Of a DNA stretch of 64,000 bases, positions 54,982 through 62,966 are shown piece after piece; positions within the stretch are counted from its first letter, which is position 1; the number at the start of each line of letters is the position of its first letter. The notes under the pieces are model-generated. The model saw nothing but the letters and a program-made list of their open reading frames with translations. It did not search any database and was not told the DNA's origin. The translations under genes and the position numbers were made by a program. This DNA is from Methylomagnum ishizawai (GTDB lineage Bacteria > Pseudomonadota > Gammaproteobacteria > Methylococcales > Methylomonadaceae): contig CAMAVM010000004.1 in the NCBI GenBank assembly GCA_945861705.1, positions 46,973 to 110,972 of the forward strand, written 5' to 3'.

Positions 54982-57204
54982 CTAGTTTTGGTTATTAGCA
55001 CTTGGACGCTTCAGCAAATACTGCCCGATAAGTGAAAATTTAAAGCGTTTGCTGGCGGTTTGTAAGGAACAATAGCCCGTATAAATGCGCCGCCAATGGG
55101 TTTGCATGATTTCCTCGCCGTAACAAGCGGTGACTTCATCAAGGTAGGTTTGTATTGCCTTAATAGCCAATGCCGAATGCCCTGATGACAGGTTATCTAT
55201 GGATGTGTGGACATCAACGATGGCGGAGTTAATGCCCCAAAACTTAAGTTCTTCCGATAAACGCAAATAAACCTTGCCCAGACCGCTGATTTCTATCGCC
55301 ATATTCAAGCCCAACAATTCCGGCAGGAACGCGCTGGGGAATTTGGAAATAGCCATCAGGTACACCGGAATATCAAACGCGCTATTGATAAAACCGGTAT
55401 GGTTAACGAAGTCCTTGGTATAAATTGGCGGCAGTTTGATGTCTAAACTGGCTAGTAGTTCCTGGTAAATATGGGGATGATTTTGTACTAGGATGCCATT
55501 GCCGATTTCATCTTGGTAAATCTTGTGTAACAACTCGCCAATCACATGACTGGGATAGTAATCGAGTTGCTGGATGCCCTGTAGCCAACTGCCGTCGGTT
55601 AATATTGTCGGTGCAAACTGCTCGATACCCCACACGTAAGCATTTTTGGATAGTTTAGGATTTTTACTTAATGGTTTATAAATAGCGACTTCGTGTTGGT
55701 AGATCGACTTGATGTAATCCTCAAAAGCTTGGTGCGAGTAGAGGTGGAAAGGTAAACGATTGAAAACTTTCGCCCAAACCAAAACACGTTTTACCTTGAG
55801 TTTCGCAGTCGGTAAGACTTCTGGGTACAAGTCATTGTTGACCATATAGAAGTACAGCTCGCGGTTGCTGAGTTTGGCATAATTTTCTTGTGCTGTGTCG
55901 CTGTGTTCTACCTGACTGTCCGTTGTGGACTGTTTGGGTGCGGTATCACTGGAAATGCTCTTTAAGCCAACTTTGTAGTTAGCCGTTTTATGCTTTTTGC
56001 CTTGCGCCAAGCCGGGATTCAGTTCGGATAACAGCCAATCCTTGAGGACGGTTTTCCCGTTGTTATCCAGTATGCCAAACATCGGGCCATTAAATTCAAA
56101 CAGTTGCAGCAACTTGCTGTGTTCAGGTTTTGCACGGTCTACATAGGGCGAATGCAACAAACTGGCGAGAAAATTTGCGCTTTTAAATGGCGTTTCCTTA
56201 AACCATTCATCCAGCGTCCTGCTACCTAGCCGGATTTTTCCGTGATGCCCGATGGCATTCGGCATTAGCTTTGCCAGCAATTTTTCCACGGCTTGCCTGG
56301 GTGATAACTCAGTATGCAACAGCGTTGTAATCCGGTGGTCACAAACTGCCATTTGTTGTTGATGCAGCCAGAATCCGGTTTGTATGCGTTGCCACAAATC
56401 GTCGGCTTGTTGGTTAAATTCGCTAAGATAGGTTTTGATAATAGCCGTAATATGCGACAGTTCCTGTTTGCGCTTATCACTTCGGGAGGTGATAAAATTG
56501 GGCAGTATGGTTTCGTTAGCATCAGAAAAAAACTGCTCAGGCAAACTTAAAGTTTGGCAATAAGACAAGCTAAAGCCCAGGATTTCGGGGAGAAACACAC
56601 GAGGAAACTGTGCTAACGCCAGTTGAATAGCGGCAAAATCGAAAATTTCATCGCCAACATCAGCTTGCTTTGTGAAAGCCAAAGTATGCAAGGAAGGTAA
56701 ATCAATACCATCAGCCAGCAAATGGGCATGGTAAATCTCCCTGCTGGCGGCGATACCCTGTTTGTCTTCCGTTAATCGTAAGGTCACTGACATCAAGTCA
56801 ACAACCAAAGGCGTTTGGCTGGTAACTGTTTGAGTAATGCTCGCCAACCAACCCAGTTCAGTAAAATAAATCGGCGCATATTGCACCAGAAAGTCATTCA
56901 AGGCAGTAGTTGGCAACGGGTAGGGATGTTCTGACGAGGTACGTTTAAGTAAGGCAGCTAAACTGGCTGGACTGTATTTTGCGCTGAAATATGCGGCATA
57001 TTCTTGATGAGCTTCTTGAAAATTACTCTTCAAAAAGTGGTATGCATTTGGCAAAACTGCATAATGTTCGCTGATATGGATCAACGCATAAAACAAGTCA
57101 CGACTATTGCCTGGATAATCTCGCGCTGCCGCCGTCACAGCCGATGTTGAAAAAACCGGTTTTAAGGTTGATTCCAAAGCAAGATTAAACGCATTCTGAT
57201 ACAT
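54982..57204 (-). CDS. tandem-domain haem-oxygenase-like iron-containing redox enzyme (HDO superfamily)
   Basis: 740 aa, about twice the length of usual family members. Two halves look homologous: residues about 130-330 (VVDLMSVTLRL ... REIYHAHLL ... FPRVFLPEILGFSL) and about 530-700 (VIGELLHKIYQDEIGNG ... HPHIYQELL ... FPSAFLPELLGLNM). The second half keeps the DExGNG and HPxxY elements typical of iron-containing redox enzymes; the first has drifted there. The family includes UndA-like fatty-acid decarboxylases and N-oxygenases. The gene starts 3 bases after the carbamoyltransferase stop, so the two are co-expressed. No function is assigned beyond the fold. Confidence 0.72.
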   Translation of the reverse strand: MYQNAFNLALESTLKPVFSTSAVTAAARDYPGNSRDLFYALIHISEHYAVLPNAYHFLKSNFQEAHQEYAAYFSAKYSPASLAALLKRTSSEHPYPLPTTALNDFLVQYAPIYFTELGWLASITQTVTSQTPLVVDLMSVTLRLTEDKQGIAASREIYHAHLLADGIDLPSLHTLAFTKQADVGDEIFDFAAIQLALAQFPRVFLPEILGFSLSYCQTLSLPEQFFSDANETILPNFITSRSDKRKQELSHITAIIKTYLSEFNQQADDLWQRIQTGFWLHQQQMAVCDHRITTLLHTELSPRQAVEKLLAKLMPNAIGHHGKIRLGSRTLDEWFKETPFKSANFLASLLHSPYVDRAKPEHSKLLQLFEFNGPMFGILDNNGKTVLKDWLLSELNPGLAQGKKHKTANYKVGLKSISSDTAPKQSTTDSQVEHSDTAQENYAKLSNRELYFYMVNNDLYPEVLPTAKLKVKRVLVWAKVFNRLPFHLYSHQAFEDYIKSIYQHEVAIYKPLSKNPKLSKNAYVWGIEQFAPTILTDGSWLQGIQQLDYYPSHVIGELLHKIYQDEIGNGILVQNHPHIYQELLASLDIKLPPIYTKDFVNHTGFINSAFDIPVYLMAISKFPSAFLPELLGLNMAIEISGLGKVYLRLSEELKFWGINSAIVDVHTSIDNLSSGHSALAIKAIQTYLDEVTACYGEEIMQTHWRRIYTGYCSLQTASKRFKFSLIGQYLLKRPSANNQN

Positions 57205-57207
57205 GGA

Positions 57208-58953
57208 TTATTGGGGTTTGGAGATTAAATAGTTATTGACCACCAGCACATCCAAGCCAGTCGTCATAAACATGGCAATAGCATCTTCCAGGCTATGTAC
57301 TAGGGGTTTGCCCATTATATTAAAGCTGGTGTTGAGCAGTACTGGGACTTCGGTGAGTTGGTGAAACTGTAGGATTAATTCGTAAAAACGTGGATTCCAT
57401 CCCCTTTTGACCGTTTGCAGCCGCCCAGTTCCATCAACATGACACACGGCGGCGATTTTGCTTTGCATGGCTTTACGGATTTTCAGCGTTTTGTCCATAT
57501 AAGGTGATTCCTGGTAATCCTCGAAGTATTCATCAGCGTATTCATGCAGGATAGAAGGTGCAAACGGGCGGAACATTTCCCGAAACTTAACCTTTTCGTT
57601 GATTAAATCCTGCATCTTTACATCTCGTGGATCGGCGAGTATGGAACGGTTGCCCAACGCCCGTGGGCCATATTCGGCGCGACCTTGCACCCAGCCGACC
57701 AGCTTGCCATCTGCCAGTAATTGTGCGGTTTCTGCGGTGATGCTGTCCGGCAAGTGCCGGATGTTGAGCGAGTGGTTGAAGCTTATCAGGCGTTCGATAG
57801 CGTCATCTTTGATTGTCGATCCTGTGTAAGGTAATAGCTGTTTTGGTGGGTTAAGCACTTGGGGAGAGCTTCCATGATAAGCCAACCAGGCCGCACCCAA
57901 AGCACAGCCGTCATCCGCAGGGGCAGGGGGGATGTACACCTGTTTGAATCCGGTGCGTTGGGTGATCGTCCCGTTAAACGACGAATTCAAGGAACAACCA
58001 CCCGCCAAAGTCAGCTTTTCGCATTGGGTGACTTCATTAAGATGATTCAGCAATTTGGTGCCCAAATCAGCAAAGAAAACCTGTCCGGTATAAGCCACTT
58101 CAGCTAATTCTTCCAAGGTGCTATCAGGACGCTGTTTAAACTTTTTCAGTTTGGCAATGTTTTCGAACAGTTTTGCAGTGGGATGGGCGCAGTTAAAGCC
58201 GTTTACCTCAATAATGCCACTTAATAAATCATAAAGTTCTTGGTTGAGCTTACCGTAAGAAGCCAAACCCATGACCTTCCATTCCTCACCCTTAAGCCAG
58301 TCAAACCCGCATAACTCAGTGATTTTCATGTAATACAGACCTAAGCTAGCTTTGCTTAGGCCTTTGGCTTCATGGATTTGTTCGAGCTTTTGGTTGCGAT
58401 AACGATAAAAAGCCATCGAGCCATGTTCGCCGTAAGAATCAATGACGGCGCAAGCGGCTTCTTCGAATGGACTGCCATAACAAGCGATTGCTGCATGGGT
58501 TAGGTGGTGGTCGTAATCCTTAAATTCGATTTCGCAATGGGGATGATACTCTTGGATAATCCGCACTAAATTCAGCCCGGCACGGCCTATGCTGCTACGC
58601 TGGCAGGCCATCATGTGGTGCAATTGACTGTTTGTAAGCGGCGAATGCAGTTTTTTGATGCCCGTTTTCAATAAGCCAGAAGCGGACAAAAAGCCTAATT
58701 TCTTGATGACATTCTCGTAAATGGGACGTTTTTTCCGCCAATTGCTGGCGATGACGATCTTTTTGAGACGAGGACAATACTGCGCCAGCAGTTCAGGGAT
58801 GCGAAACAATTGGTCAGGTTCGCAATTGAGTGCCCGTTTATTTTGCAAAAACCGTTCTGTCGCTTCGGCAAACAACACCTCGCCGTCTTCGCTAACAATA
58901 GCCAAAGCGGAATCGTGGTAAGTGACCGATAGCCCTATAAAGTAGGTTGACAT
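57208..58953 (-). CDS. carbamoyltransferase of the NodU/CmcH/TobZ family
   Basis: Uses carbamoyl phosphate and ATP to carbamoylate a hydroxyl group, usually on a sugar or natural product. 581 aa. N-terminal Kae1-like domain with TYHDSALAIV (H13, D14), DHHLTHA-type DYDHHLTHAA and VIDSYGEHGSM; then LAGGCSLNSSFNG, PPAPADDGCALGAA, and the C-terminal YrdC-like part with GRAEYGPRALGNRSI and FRPFAPSI. First gene of the minus-strand set with the HDO-type enzyme and the AlkB-like oxygenase. No sugar or polyketide genes are adjacent. Confidence 0.93.
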   Translation of the reverse strand: MSTYFIGLSVTYHDSALAIVSEDGEVLFAEATERFLQNKRALNCEPDQLFRIPELLAQYCPRLKKIVIASNWRKKRPIYENVIKKLGFLSASGLLKTGIKKLHSPLTNSQLHHMMACQRSSIGRAGLNLVRIIQEYHPHCEIEFKDYDHHLTHAAIACYGSPFEEAACAVIDSYGEHGSMAFYRYRNQKLEQIHEAKGLSKASLGLYYMKITELCGFDWLKGEEWKVMGLASYGKLNQELYDLLSGIIEVNGFNCAHPTAKLFENIAKLKKFKQRPDSTLEELAEVAYTGQVFFADLGTKLLNHLNEVTQCEKLTLAGGCSLNSSFNGTITQRTGFKQVYIPPAPADDGCALGAAWLAYHGSSPQVLNPPKQLLPYTGSTIKDDAIERLISFNHSLNIRHLPDSITAETAQLLADGKLVGWVQGRAEYGPRALGNRSILADPRDVKMQDLINEKVKFREMFRPFAPSILHEYADEYFEDYQESPYMDKTLKIRKAMQSKIAAVCHVDGTGRLQTVKRGWNPRFYELILQFHQLTEVPVLLNTSFNIMGKPLVHSLEDAIAMFMTTGLDVLVVNNYLISKPQ

Positions 58954-59206
58954 GCCATTTTTGCTTCGCTCGTGTGATTATTTAACCCGAAGTATAGGGT
59001 TTTTATTGAGCTCTGACCTAATAATTCTTTAATAGGTATTGCCTATAAATGGATAAATATAGAATCTGCTCATTCTTAGAGACACTTGGTTAGGAGGGTA
59101 ATCTCATAAACAATTAAACCAAAAAATGAAATGTAAATAGAATCACTTGTTATCCCGTTGCATCAGTATTCGTACCTTAAAGAGAGATAAAGTCAAAAAA
59201 ACCACG
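58954..59206. other. divergent intergenic region, left part
   Basis: About 250 bases between the carbamoyltransferase gene (minus) and the operator of the GbsR-type gene (plus). It should contain the promoter of the three-gene cluster; no specific site was recognised. Confidence 0.5.
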
Positions 59207-59254
59207 CAGTTTCTTTTATTTCTGTATTGAAAGAAATAAAAGAAACTGTATAAT
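59207..59254 (+). promoter_or_regulatory. promoter with a 16-bp inverted-repeat operator for the GbsR-type regulator
   Basis: Perfect inverted repeat CAGTTTCTTTTATTTC (59207-59222) / GAAATAAAAGAAACTG (59233-59248). The -35 TTGAAA (59227-59232) lies in the loop, the right arm is exactly the 16-base spacer, and the -10 TATAAT (59249-59254) follows. The predicted transcript start coincides with the ATG at 59261, so the message may be leaderless. Confidence 0.75.
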
Positions 59255-59260
59255 TTAGCC

Positions 59261-59788
59261 ATGATCTTAAATCCTGTCGCACAACGATTCGTACTCCACT
59301 GGGGAGAAATGGGTTCAAAATGGGGCGTTAACCGCACGGTTGCCCAAATCCATGCCTTGCTCTACTTTGTAGGAAAACCCATGCCAGCGGATGAGATTAC
59401 GGAAACCTTAGGCGTGGCGCGTTCCAACGTCAGCAACAGCTTGAAAGAATTGCAGAATTGGAATTTGATCCAGGTCGTGCATATCATGGGTGACAGGCGT
59501 GATCATTTCACGACTTCAAGCGATGTCTGGCAATTGTTTAAAATCGTGGTAAAAGAACGCAAAGAACGCGAATTTGATCCCACGATTTCAGTGTTGCGGG
59601 ACTGCCTAGAAAGCCCTGATTTGGACAAGGAAGACAAAGAAGCCCAGGCACGCATCAAGGAAGCCTTGGGGTTTATGGAAAATTTGTCGCAATGGGGCGA
59701 TCAAATGTTGAAGCTTGACCCAAGTTGTTTAATGAAACTGATGAAATTAGGCGGCAAAATTAAGGATTTTTTAAACCTATTGAAATAA
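59261..59788 (+). CDS. GbsR/MarR family transcriptional regulator
   Basis: Winged-helix repressor of 175 aa. The N-terminal LNPVAQRFVLHWGEMGSKWGVNRT is the GbsR signature, and ITETLGVARSNVSNSLKELQ is the recognition helix region. GbsR proteins control osmoprotectant or choline genes in Bacillus; in proteobacteria their targets vary. There is no Shine-Dalgarno before the ATG, in line with the leaderless prediction. The palindrome in its promoter points to autoregulation. DCC and SDR genes follow on the same strand. Confidence 0.9.
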   Translation: MILNPVAQRFVLHWGEMGSKWGVNRTVAQIHALLYFVGKPMPADEITETLGVARSNVSNSLKELQNWNLIQVVHIMGDRRDHFTTSSDVWQLFKIVVKERKEREFDPTISVLRDCLESPDLDKEDKEAQARIKEALGFMENLSQWGDQMLKLDPSCLMKLMKLGGKIKDFLNLLK

Positions 59789-59848
59789 CGGTCTTTTTGC
59801 TTATTAATTTCTGTTATGACTGAAACAACTGACAATACTGGAGAATAA

Positions 59849-60313
59849 ATGAACACAACTTACCCACTGACCATTTATTACGATGCCTCATGCCGTTTGT
59901 GCAACAGCGAAATGCAGAACATCAAACTGCATGATACCAATAAGCAATTGACTTTTATTGATTGCTCTGATGACGGATTTGATGATAGCCCATTTCAAGC
60001 AGAAGGCATCACCAAAACACTGATGATGAATCGGCTTCATGCTCAGGATACCAGTGGCAAATGGTTGGTCGGTGTGGCAGCATTTGAAGTAATTTACCAA
60101 ACGGTGGGCATGGCATCGATTGCAAAATTGTGGGGCGGCAGGCTCACCAAACCTTTGGCTGAAAAACTTTATCCTTGGGTGGTTAAGCACCGTTACACGT
60201 TGTCAAAGATTGGCTTGCCAGAGATGTTTGGGCTTTGGAGCAAATATGCGGCACGGAAGGCGGACAAACGCAGTCAGTTATGTAGTGAAGGACGTTGTTC
60301 GATTGGTGATTAG
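59849..60313 (+). CDS. DCC family (DUF393) thiol-disulfide oxidoreductase
   Basis: 154 aa thioredoxin-related protein with the N-terminal YYDASCRLCNSEM motif (C15xxC18), followed by FIDCSDDGFDDSPF and the helical C-terminal KHRYTLSKIGLPE. GGAGAA lies 7 bases before the ATG. Members are often near desaturases or stress genes; the substrate is unknown. It lies 60 bases after the GbsR-type gene and probably forms a unit with it and the following SDR. Confidence 0.88.
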   Translation: MNTTYPLTIYYDASCRLCNSEMQNIKLHDTNKQLTFIDCSDDGFDDSPFQAEGITKTLMMNRLHAQDTSGKWLVGVAAFEVIYQTVGMASIAKLWGGRLTKPLAEKLYPWVVKHRYTLSKIGLPEMFGLWSKYAARKADKRSQLCSEGRCSIGD

Positions 60314-60379
60314 AATCAAATAGCAGCACTCTCCCTCAGGGAGAAGGGGATAGTGACCTCGGTAATTACGGAGAAAATC

Positions 60380-61267
60380 ATGAAAATCTTAATCTGCGGC
60401 GCAACCGGTTTTGTTGGCCGCCATTTAACAGCAACCTTACGGGCGGCAGGCCACACGGTTATACGTGGCGTTCGCAAATATTCCCAACCTGATGATATTG
60501 AAGTAGACTTTTGCAAAGACACCACCAAGGAAGCTTGGCTACCAAAGTTGGATGGAATTGATGTCGTAATTAATGCAGTGGGTGTATTGCGCGACAGTAC
60601 CAAACAACCCATGAAACTGTTGCATGAACAAACCCCCATCGCCTTATTTTCGGCTTGCCAAGAAGCTGGGGTTAAACGCATCGTGCAAGTCTCCGCATTA
60701 GGTGTGGATAAGGGCATTGAAACGCCTTATTTCCAAACCCGCCGTGCGCCGGAAGCCTTCCTTAACGCATTACCCGACGAGATAAGGTGGTTAATCTTGC
60801 GACCTTCCGTGATCTACGGCGAAGACGGCGCAAGTGCAAAAATGTTTAGGTTTCAGGCAGGATTACCCTTACATACCTTACCTGCTGGCGGCAAACAACG
60901 CCTGCAACCCGTCCATATCGACGATATTTGTGATGCCGTCAATCGTTGGCTTGTCAATCCCGATGCCCAAAACCAAACCGTAAGCTGCGTTGGTCTGGAA
61001 GCCACCGATATGCGCGGCATGTTAGACAGCTATCGGCAACAATTGCATCATTCCAAAGCCTTGCATATCAGCATTCCTGCATTCTTTGTCGGTGTTTCTG
61101 CACGTATTGGCGATTTCATTCCTGCCAGCCCTTTGTGTAGTGATACTTTGACCATGCTGAATGCCGGAAATACGGGTGATGTAACAGTTTTTACAGAATT
61201 ACTTGGGCGATCACCCAGAAGCTATCGGACGTTTGTTAATGGCGAGAAAGCCAATATAAATCGCTGA
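60380..61267 (+). CDS. NAD-dependent epimerase/dehydratase family protein (atypical SDR)
   Basis: Rossmann-fold oxidoreductase of 295 aa. ATG 60380 has ACGGAG upstream and starts MKILICGATGFVGRHL with the glycine-rich NAD(P) motif; the frame from 60353 adds a non-family lead. VSALGVDKG and LRPSVIYGEDGAS are typical of complex-I NDUFA9-like/atypical SDRs that often lack the catalytic Tyr. Function unknown. Confidence 0.87.
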   Translation: MKILICGATGFVGRHLTATLRAAGHTVIRGVRKYSQPDDIEVDFCKDTTKEAWLPKLDGIDVVINAVGVLRDSTKQPMKLLHEQTPIALFSACQEAGVKRIVQVSALGVDKGIETPYFQTRRAPEAFLNALPDEIRWLILRPSVIYGEDGASAKMFRFQAGLPLHTLPAGGKQRLQPVHIDDICDAVNRWLVNPDAQNQTVSCVGLEATDMRGMLDSYRQQLHHSKALHISIPAFFVGVSARIGDFIPASPLCSDTLTMLNAGNTGDVTVFTELLGRSPRSYRTFVNGEKANINR

Positions 61268-61275
61268 ATGTAACC

Positions 61276-61302
61276 CAGCACTGCTGTCAAAACAAAGTGC
61301 TA
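61276..61302. terminator. possible bidirectional hairpin between convergent genes
   Basis: AGCACT (61277-61282) / AGTGCT (61296-61301) around a 13-base loop lies between the SDR stop and the convergent PNPOx-like stop. Short stem, no long T-run, so only a candidate. Confidence 0.3.
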
Positions 61303-61956
61303 GGCATCACCCTTCAGCAGCAGGTTACCGTATTCTTCTGGCGTGATGATACCGCCGGATGATTCTGCGATGTTTTTATCGCACTCCGGCAGGACATCCT
61401 GAACGGCATCAATCCGTTTCCATTGCGCTGAGGGTGTTACACAATCGCTTTGCGGGACATATTTTGATGTGGCTACGCGTTGATATTTGTGGATGTAACG
61501 GGGGCAGTTGACAAAGATTTCGGTAATGGCAACCCTAACCACCAATTGGGCATCATGAAATTCTGCGAATAAAGGATCGTGCTGGTCAATACTGGCAGTG
61601 CCGTGTACTCGGATACGGTGCGGGGTCTCGAAGTCGATAAATAACATCCCGATTTTGTTGTTGGTCGTAATATTGCCCATCGAGAGAAACATGCCGTTAC
61701 CGTCAAAGCTGGGAAATGCCAGTGTTTTGCTGTCCAGCACTTTCACAAAGCCAGGATTGCCGCCCTTGTAAGAACAGGTGGGATAACCCCGATGATCTAT
61801 CGTGGTCAGAAAGAACATGTCCCGCGTTTCAATAAAGCCTTTCCTGTCATCGGCAATATCTTCTGCAACGATTATGTCATTGACCCGATCAGCCAAGTTT
61901 TTGGTGCCAAATGATTCTTGTATCGCTCGATGTTGTGTACCGTAAATTTCAGACAT
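61300..61956 (-). CDS. pyridoxamine 5'-phosphate oxidase-like FMN-binding protein
   Basis: Split-barrel flavin protein of 218 aa from ATG 61956 (GGAGAAAATT upstream; five codons earlier is another ATG without spacing). FFLTTIDHRGYPTCSYKGGNPGFV and PHRIRVHGTASID are the split-barrel signatures. Likely an FMN- or F420-type reductase/oxidase of general stress type rather than a true PdxH. Convergent with the SDR gene. Confidence 0.85.
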   Translation of the reverse strand: MSEIYGTQHRAIQESFGTKNLADRVNDIIVAEDIADDRKGFIETRDMFFLTTIDHRGYPTCSYKGGNPGFVKVLDSKTLAFPSFDGNGMFLSMGNITTNNKIGMLFIDFETPHRIRVHGTASIDQHDPLFAEFHDAQLVVRVAITEIFVNCPRYIHKYQRVATSKYVPQSDCVTPSAQWKRIDAVQDVLPECDKNIAESSGGIITPEEYGNLLLKGDA

Positions 61957-62054
61957 AATTTTCTCCTGCACTATAACAAATGGATTACTGACGATTAACT
62001 GTCGTGCTAAACCTTGCTTTTATGACCACAGTTGCTTAACCAGCAAACGTTGCA

Positions 62055-62528
62055 TCATTTTTCCCGCCACAATTTCTGCATCTCCAGGAACATAAAAGAA
62101 GCCGTCCAGCCGATTAACACTAAGCCAGTAAGGGCTTCCAGACCCGCCAAAAACCGGATATCGCCAGTCGGTTCTATATCGCCGAAGCCTAATGAAGTAT
62201 AAGTGGTGAACGAAAAGTAGCTGCAATCCATCAGGCTGTTATTGAAATCACCTTCCAAAGAGCCGAAATACTTTGAACGTATGCTGAAGTAATAAGCAAA
62301 AGCAAATAACCAGATTTCGATAACATGGGCAAATAACGCACCAAAAACACCAAATAGAACGCGTAAGCGGTGCTTTATCTTGAGCTTAGGGATCAGCGTC
62401 GATAAAAAATTAAGTGCCTCATAATGAATCAACACGGCGATAGCAACAAGTATACTATTGATTATAAAAGGTAATATCATAATGTTTATGAATATCTTAG
62501 TGCTAATAAGCCAGTTATTAAACTGCAA
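62055..62528 (-). CDS. two-helix potassium-channel-like protein
   Basis: 157 aa with an N-terminal helix pair, then a pore loop with a selectivity-filter-like TTYTSLGFGD and a final helix (LAGLEALTGLVLIGWTASFMF), the Ion_trans_2 pattern. The filter has SLGFGD where classic channels have TVGYGD. The start is uncertain: TTG at 62528 or ATG at 62480 (MILPFII). Its upstream region contains the CCTAGG palindrome at 62554-62571. Confidence 0.8.
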   Translation of the reverse strand: MQFNNWLISTKIFINIMILPFIINSILVAIAVLIHYEALNFLSTLIPKLKIKHRLRVLFGVFGALFAHVIEIWLFAFAYYFSIRSKYFGSLEGDFNNSLMDCSYFSFTTYTSLGFGDIEPTGDIRFLAGLEALTGLVLIGWTASFMFLEMQKLWREK

Positions 62529-62553
62529 AATGTTTGATGCGTTTGCTTAGGAG

Positions 62554-62571
62554 TACAAACCTAGGTTTGTA
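62554..62571. repeat. isolated CCTAGG palindrome
   Basis: TACAAACCTAGGTTTGTA is an 18-base perfect palindrome preceded by GGAG, matching the core of the two MITE copies. It may be the remains of a third copy. Confidence 0.65.
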
Positions 62572-62753
62572 TGGTAATTATGTTAATACAATTACGCGTC
62601 ATGGGGTATGTTATACCAATCTTCCAAGCGTTCATCTAGATGCCGGAGCTGGTGCAATTGTTGGAGCTAAATCACCTCGAGATTGCGAGTGTTATCAACC
62701 CGTAACATACGGTAATGTAGAATGCGGTGAGGTACGAACCGCATCGTTCGCGG

Positions 62754-62883
62754 GTAGTGGGTTAAACCTGTAACTTGATTGATAGGGCGGAGTAACAAAC
62801 CTAGGTTTGTTACTCCAAAATACACTCAATTCACAGACATGAAGCCGATAAGTTCATCAAAAAATACAGGTTTAACCCACTAC
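62754..62883. mobile_element. 130-bp MITE-like element, copy B
   Basis: Perfect 19-bp TIRs GTAGTGGGTTAAACCTGTA (62754-62772) and its complement (62865-62883). A 28-base palindrome centred on CCTAGG is at 62789-62816. It matches the reverse complement of 15222-15350 along most of its length. Instead of a direct target duplication, the flanks are inverted (GAACCGCATCGTTCGCGG left, CCGCGATTGATGCGGTTC right), so it seems to sit in another palindrome. Confidence 0.82.
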
Positions 62884-62966
62884 CCGCGATTGATGCGGTT
62901 CACTGCGTTTACCACATTTACGCGTTGCCAAGGCTTAGTGAAAGCACCCGAATCCCTTACGAGCTT

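Larger units (their letters stand above)
62529..62966. other. 438-bp mosaic of palindromic repeats
   Basis: No gene; the open frames here are repeat translations. From left: a CCTAGG palindrome (62554-62571), a dispersed-repeat stretch ending GCGGTGAGGTACGAACCGC, MITE copy B (62754-62883), and the inverted flank GCGATTGATGCGGTTCAC. Confidence 0.75.
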
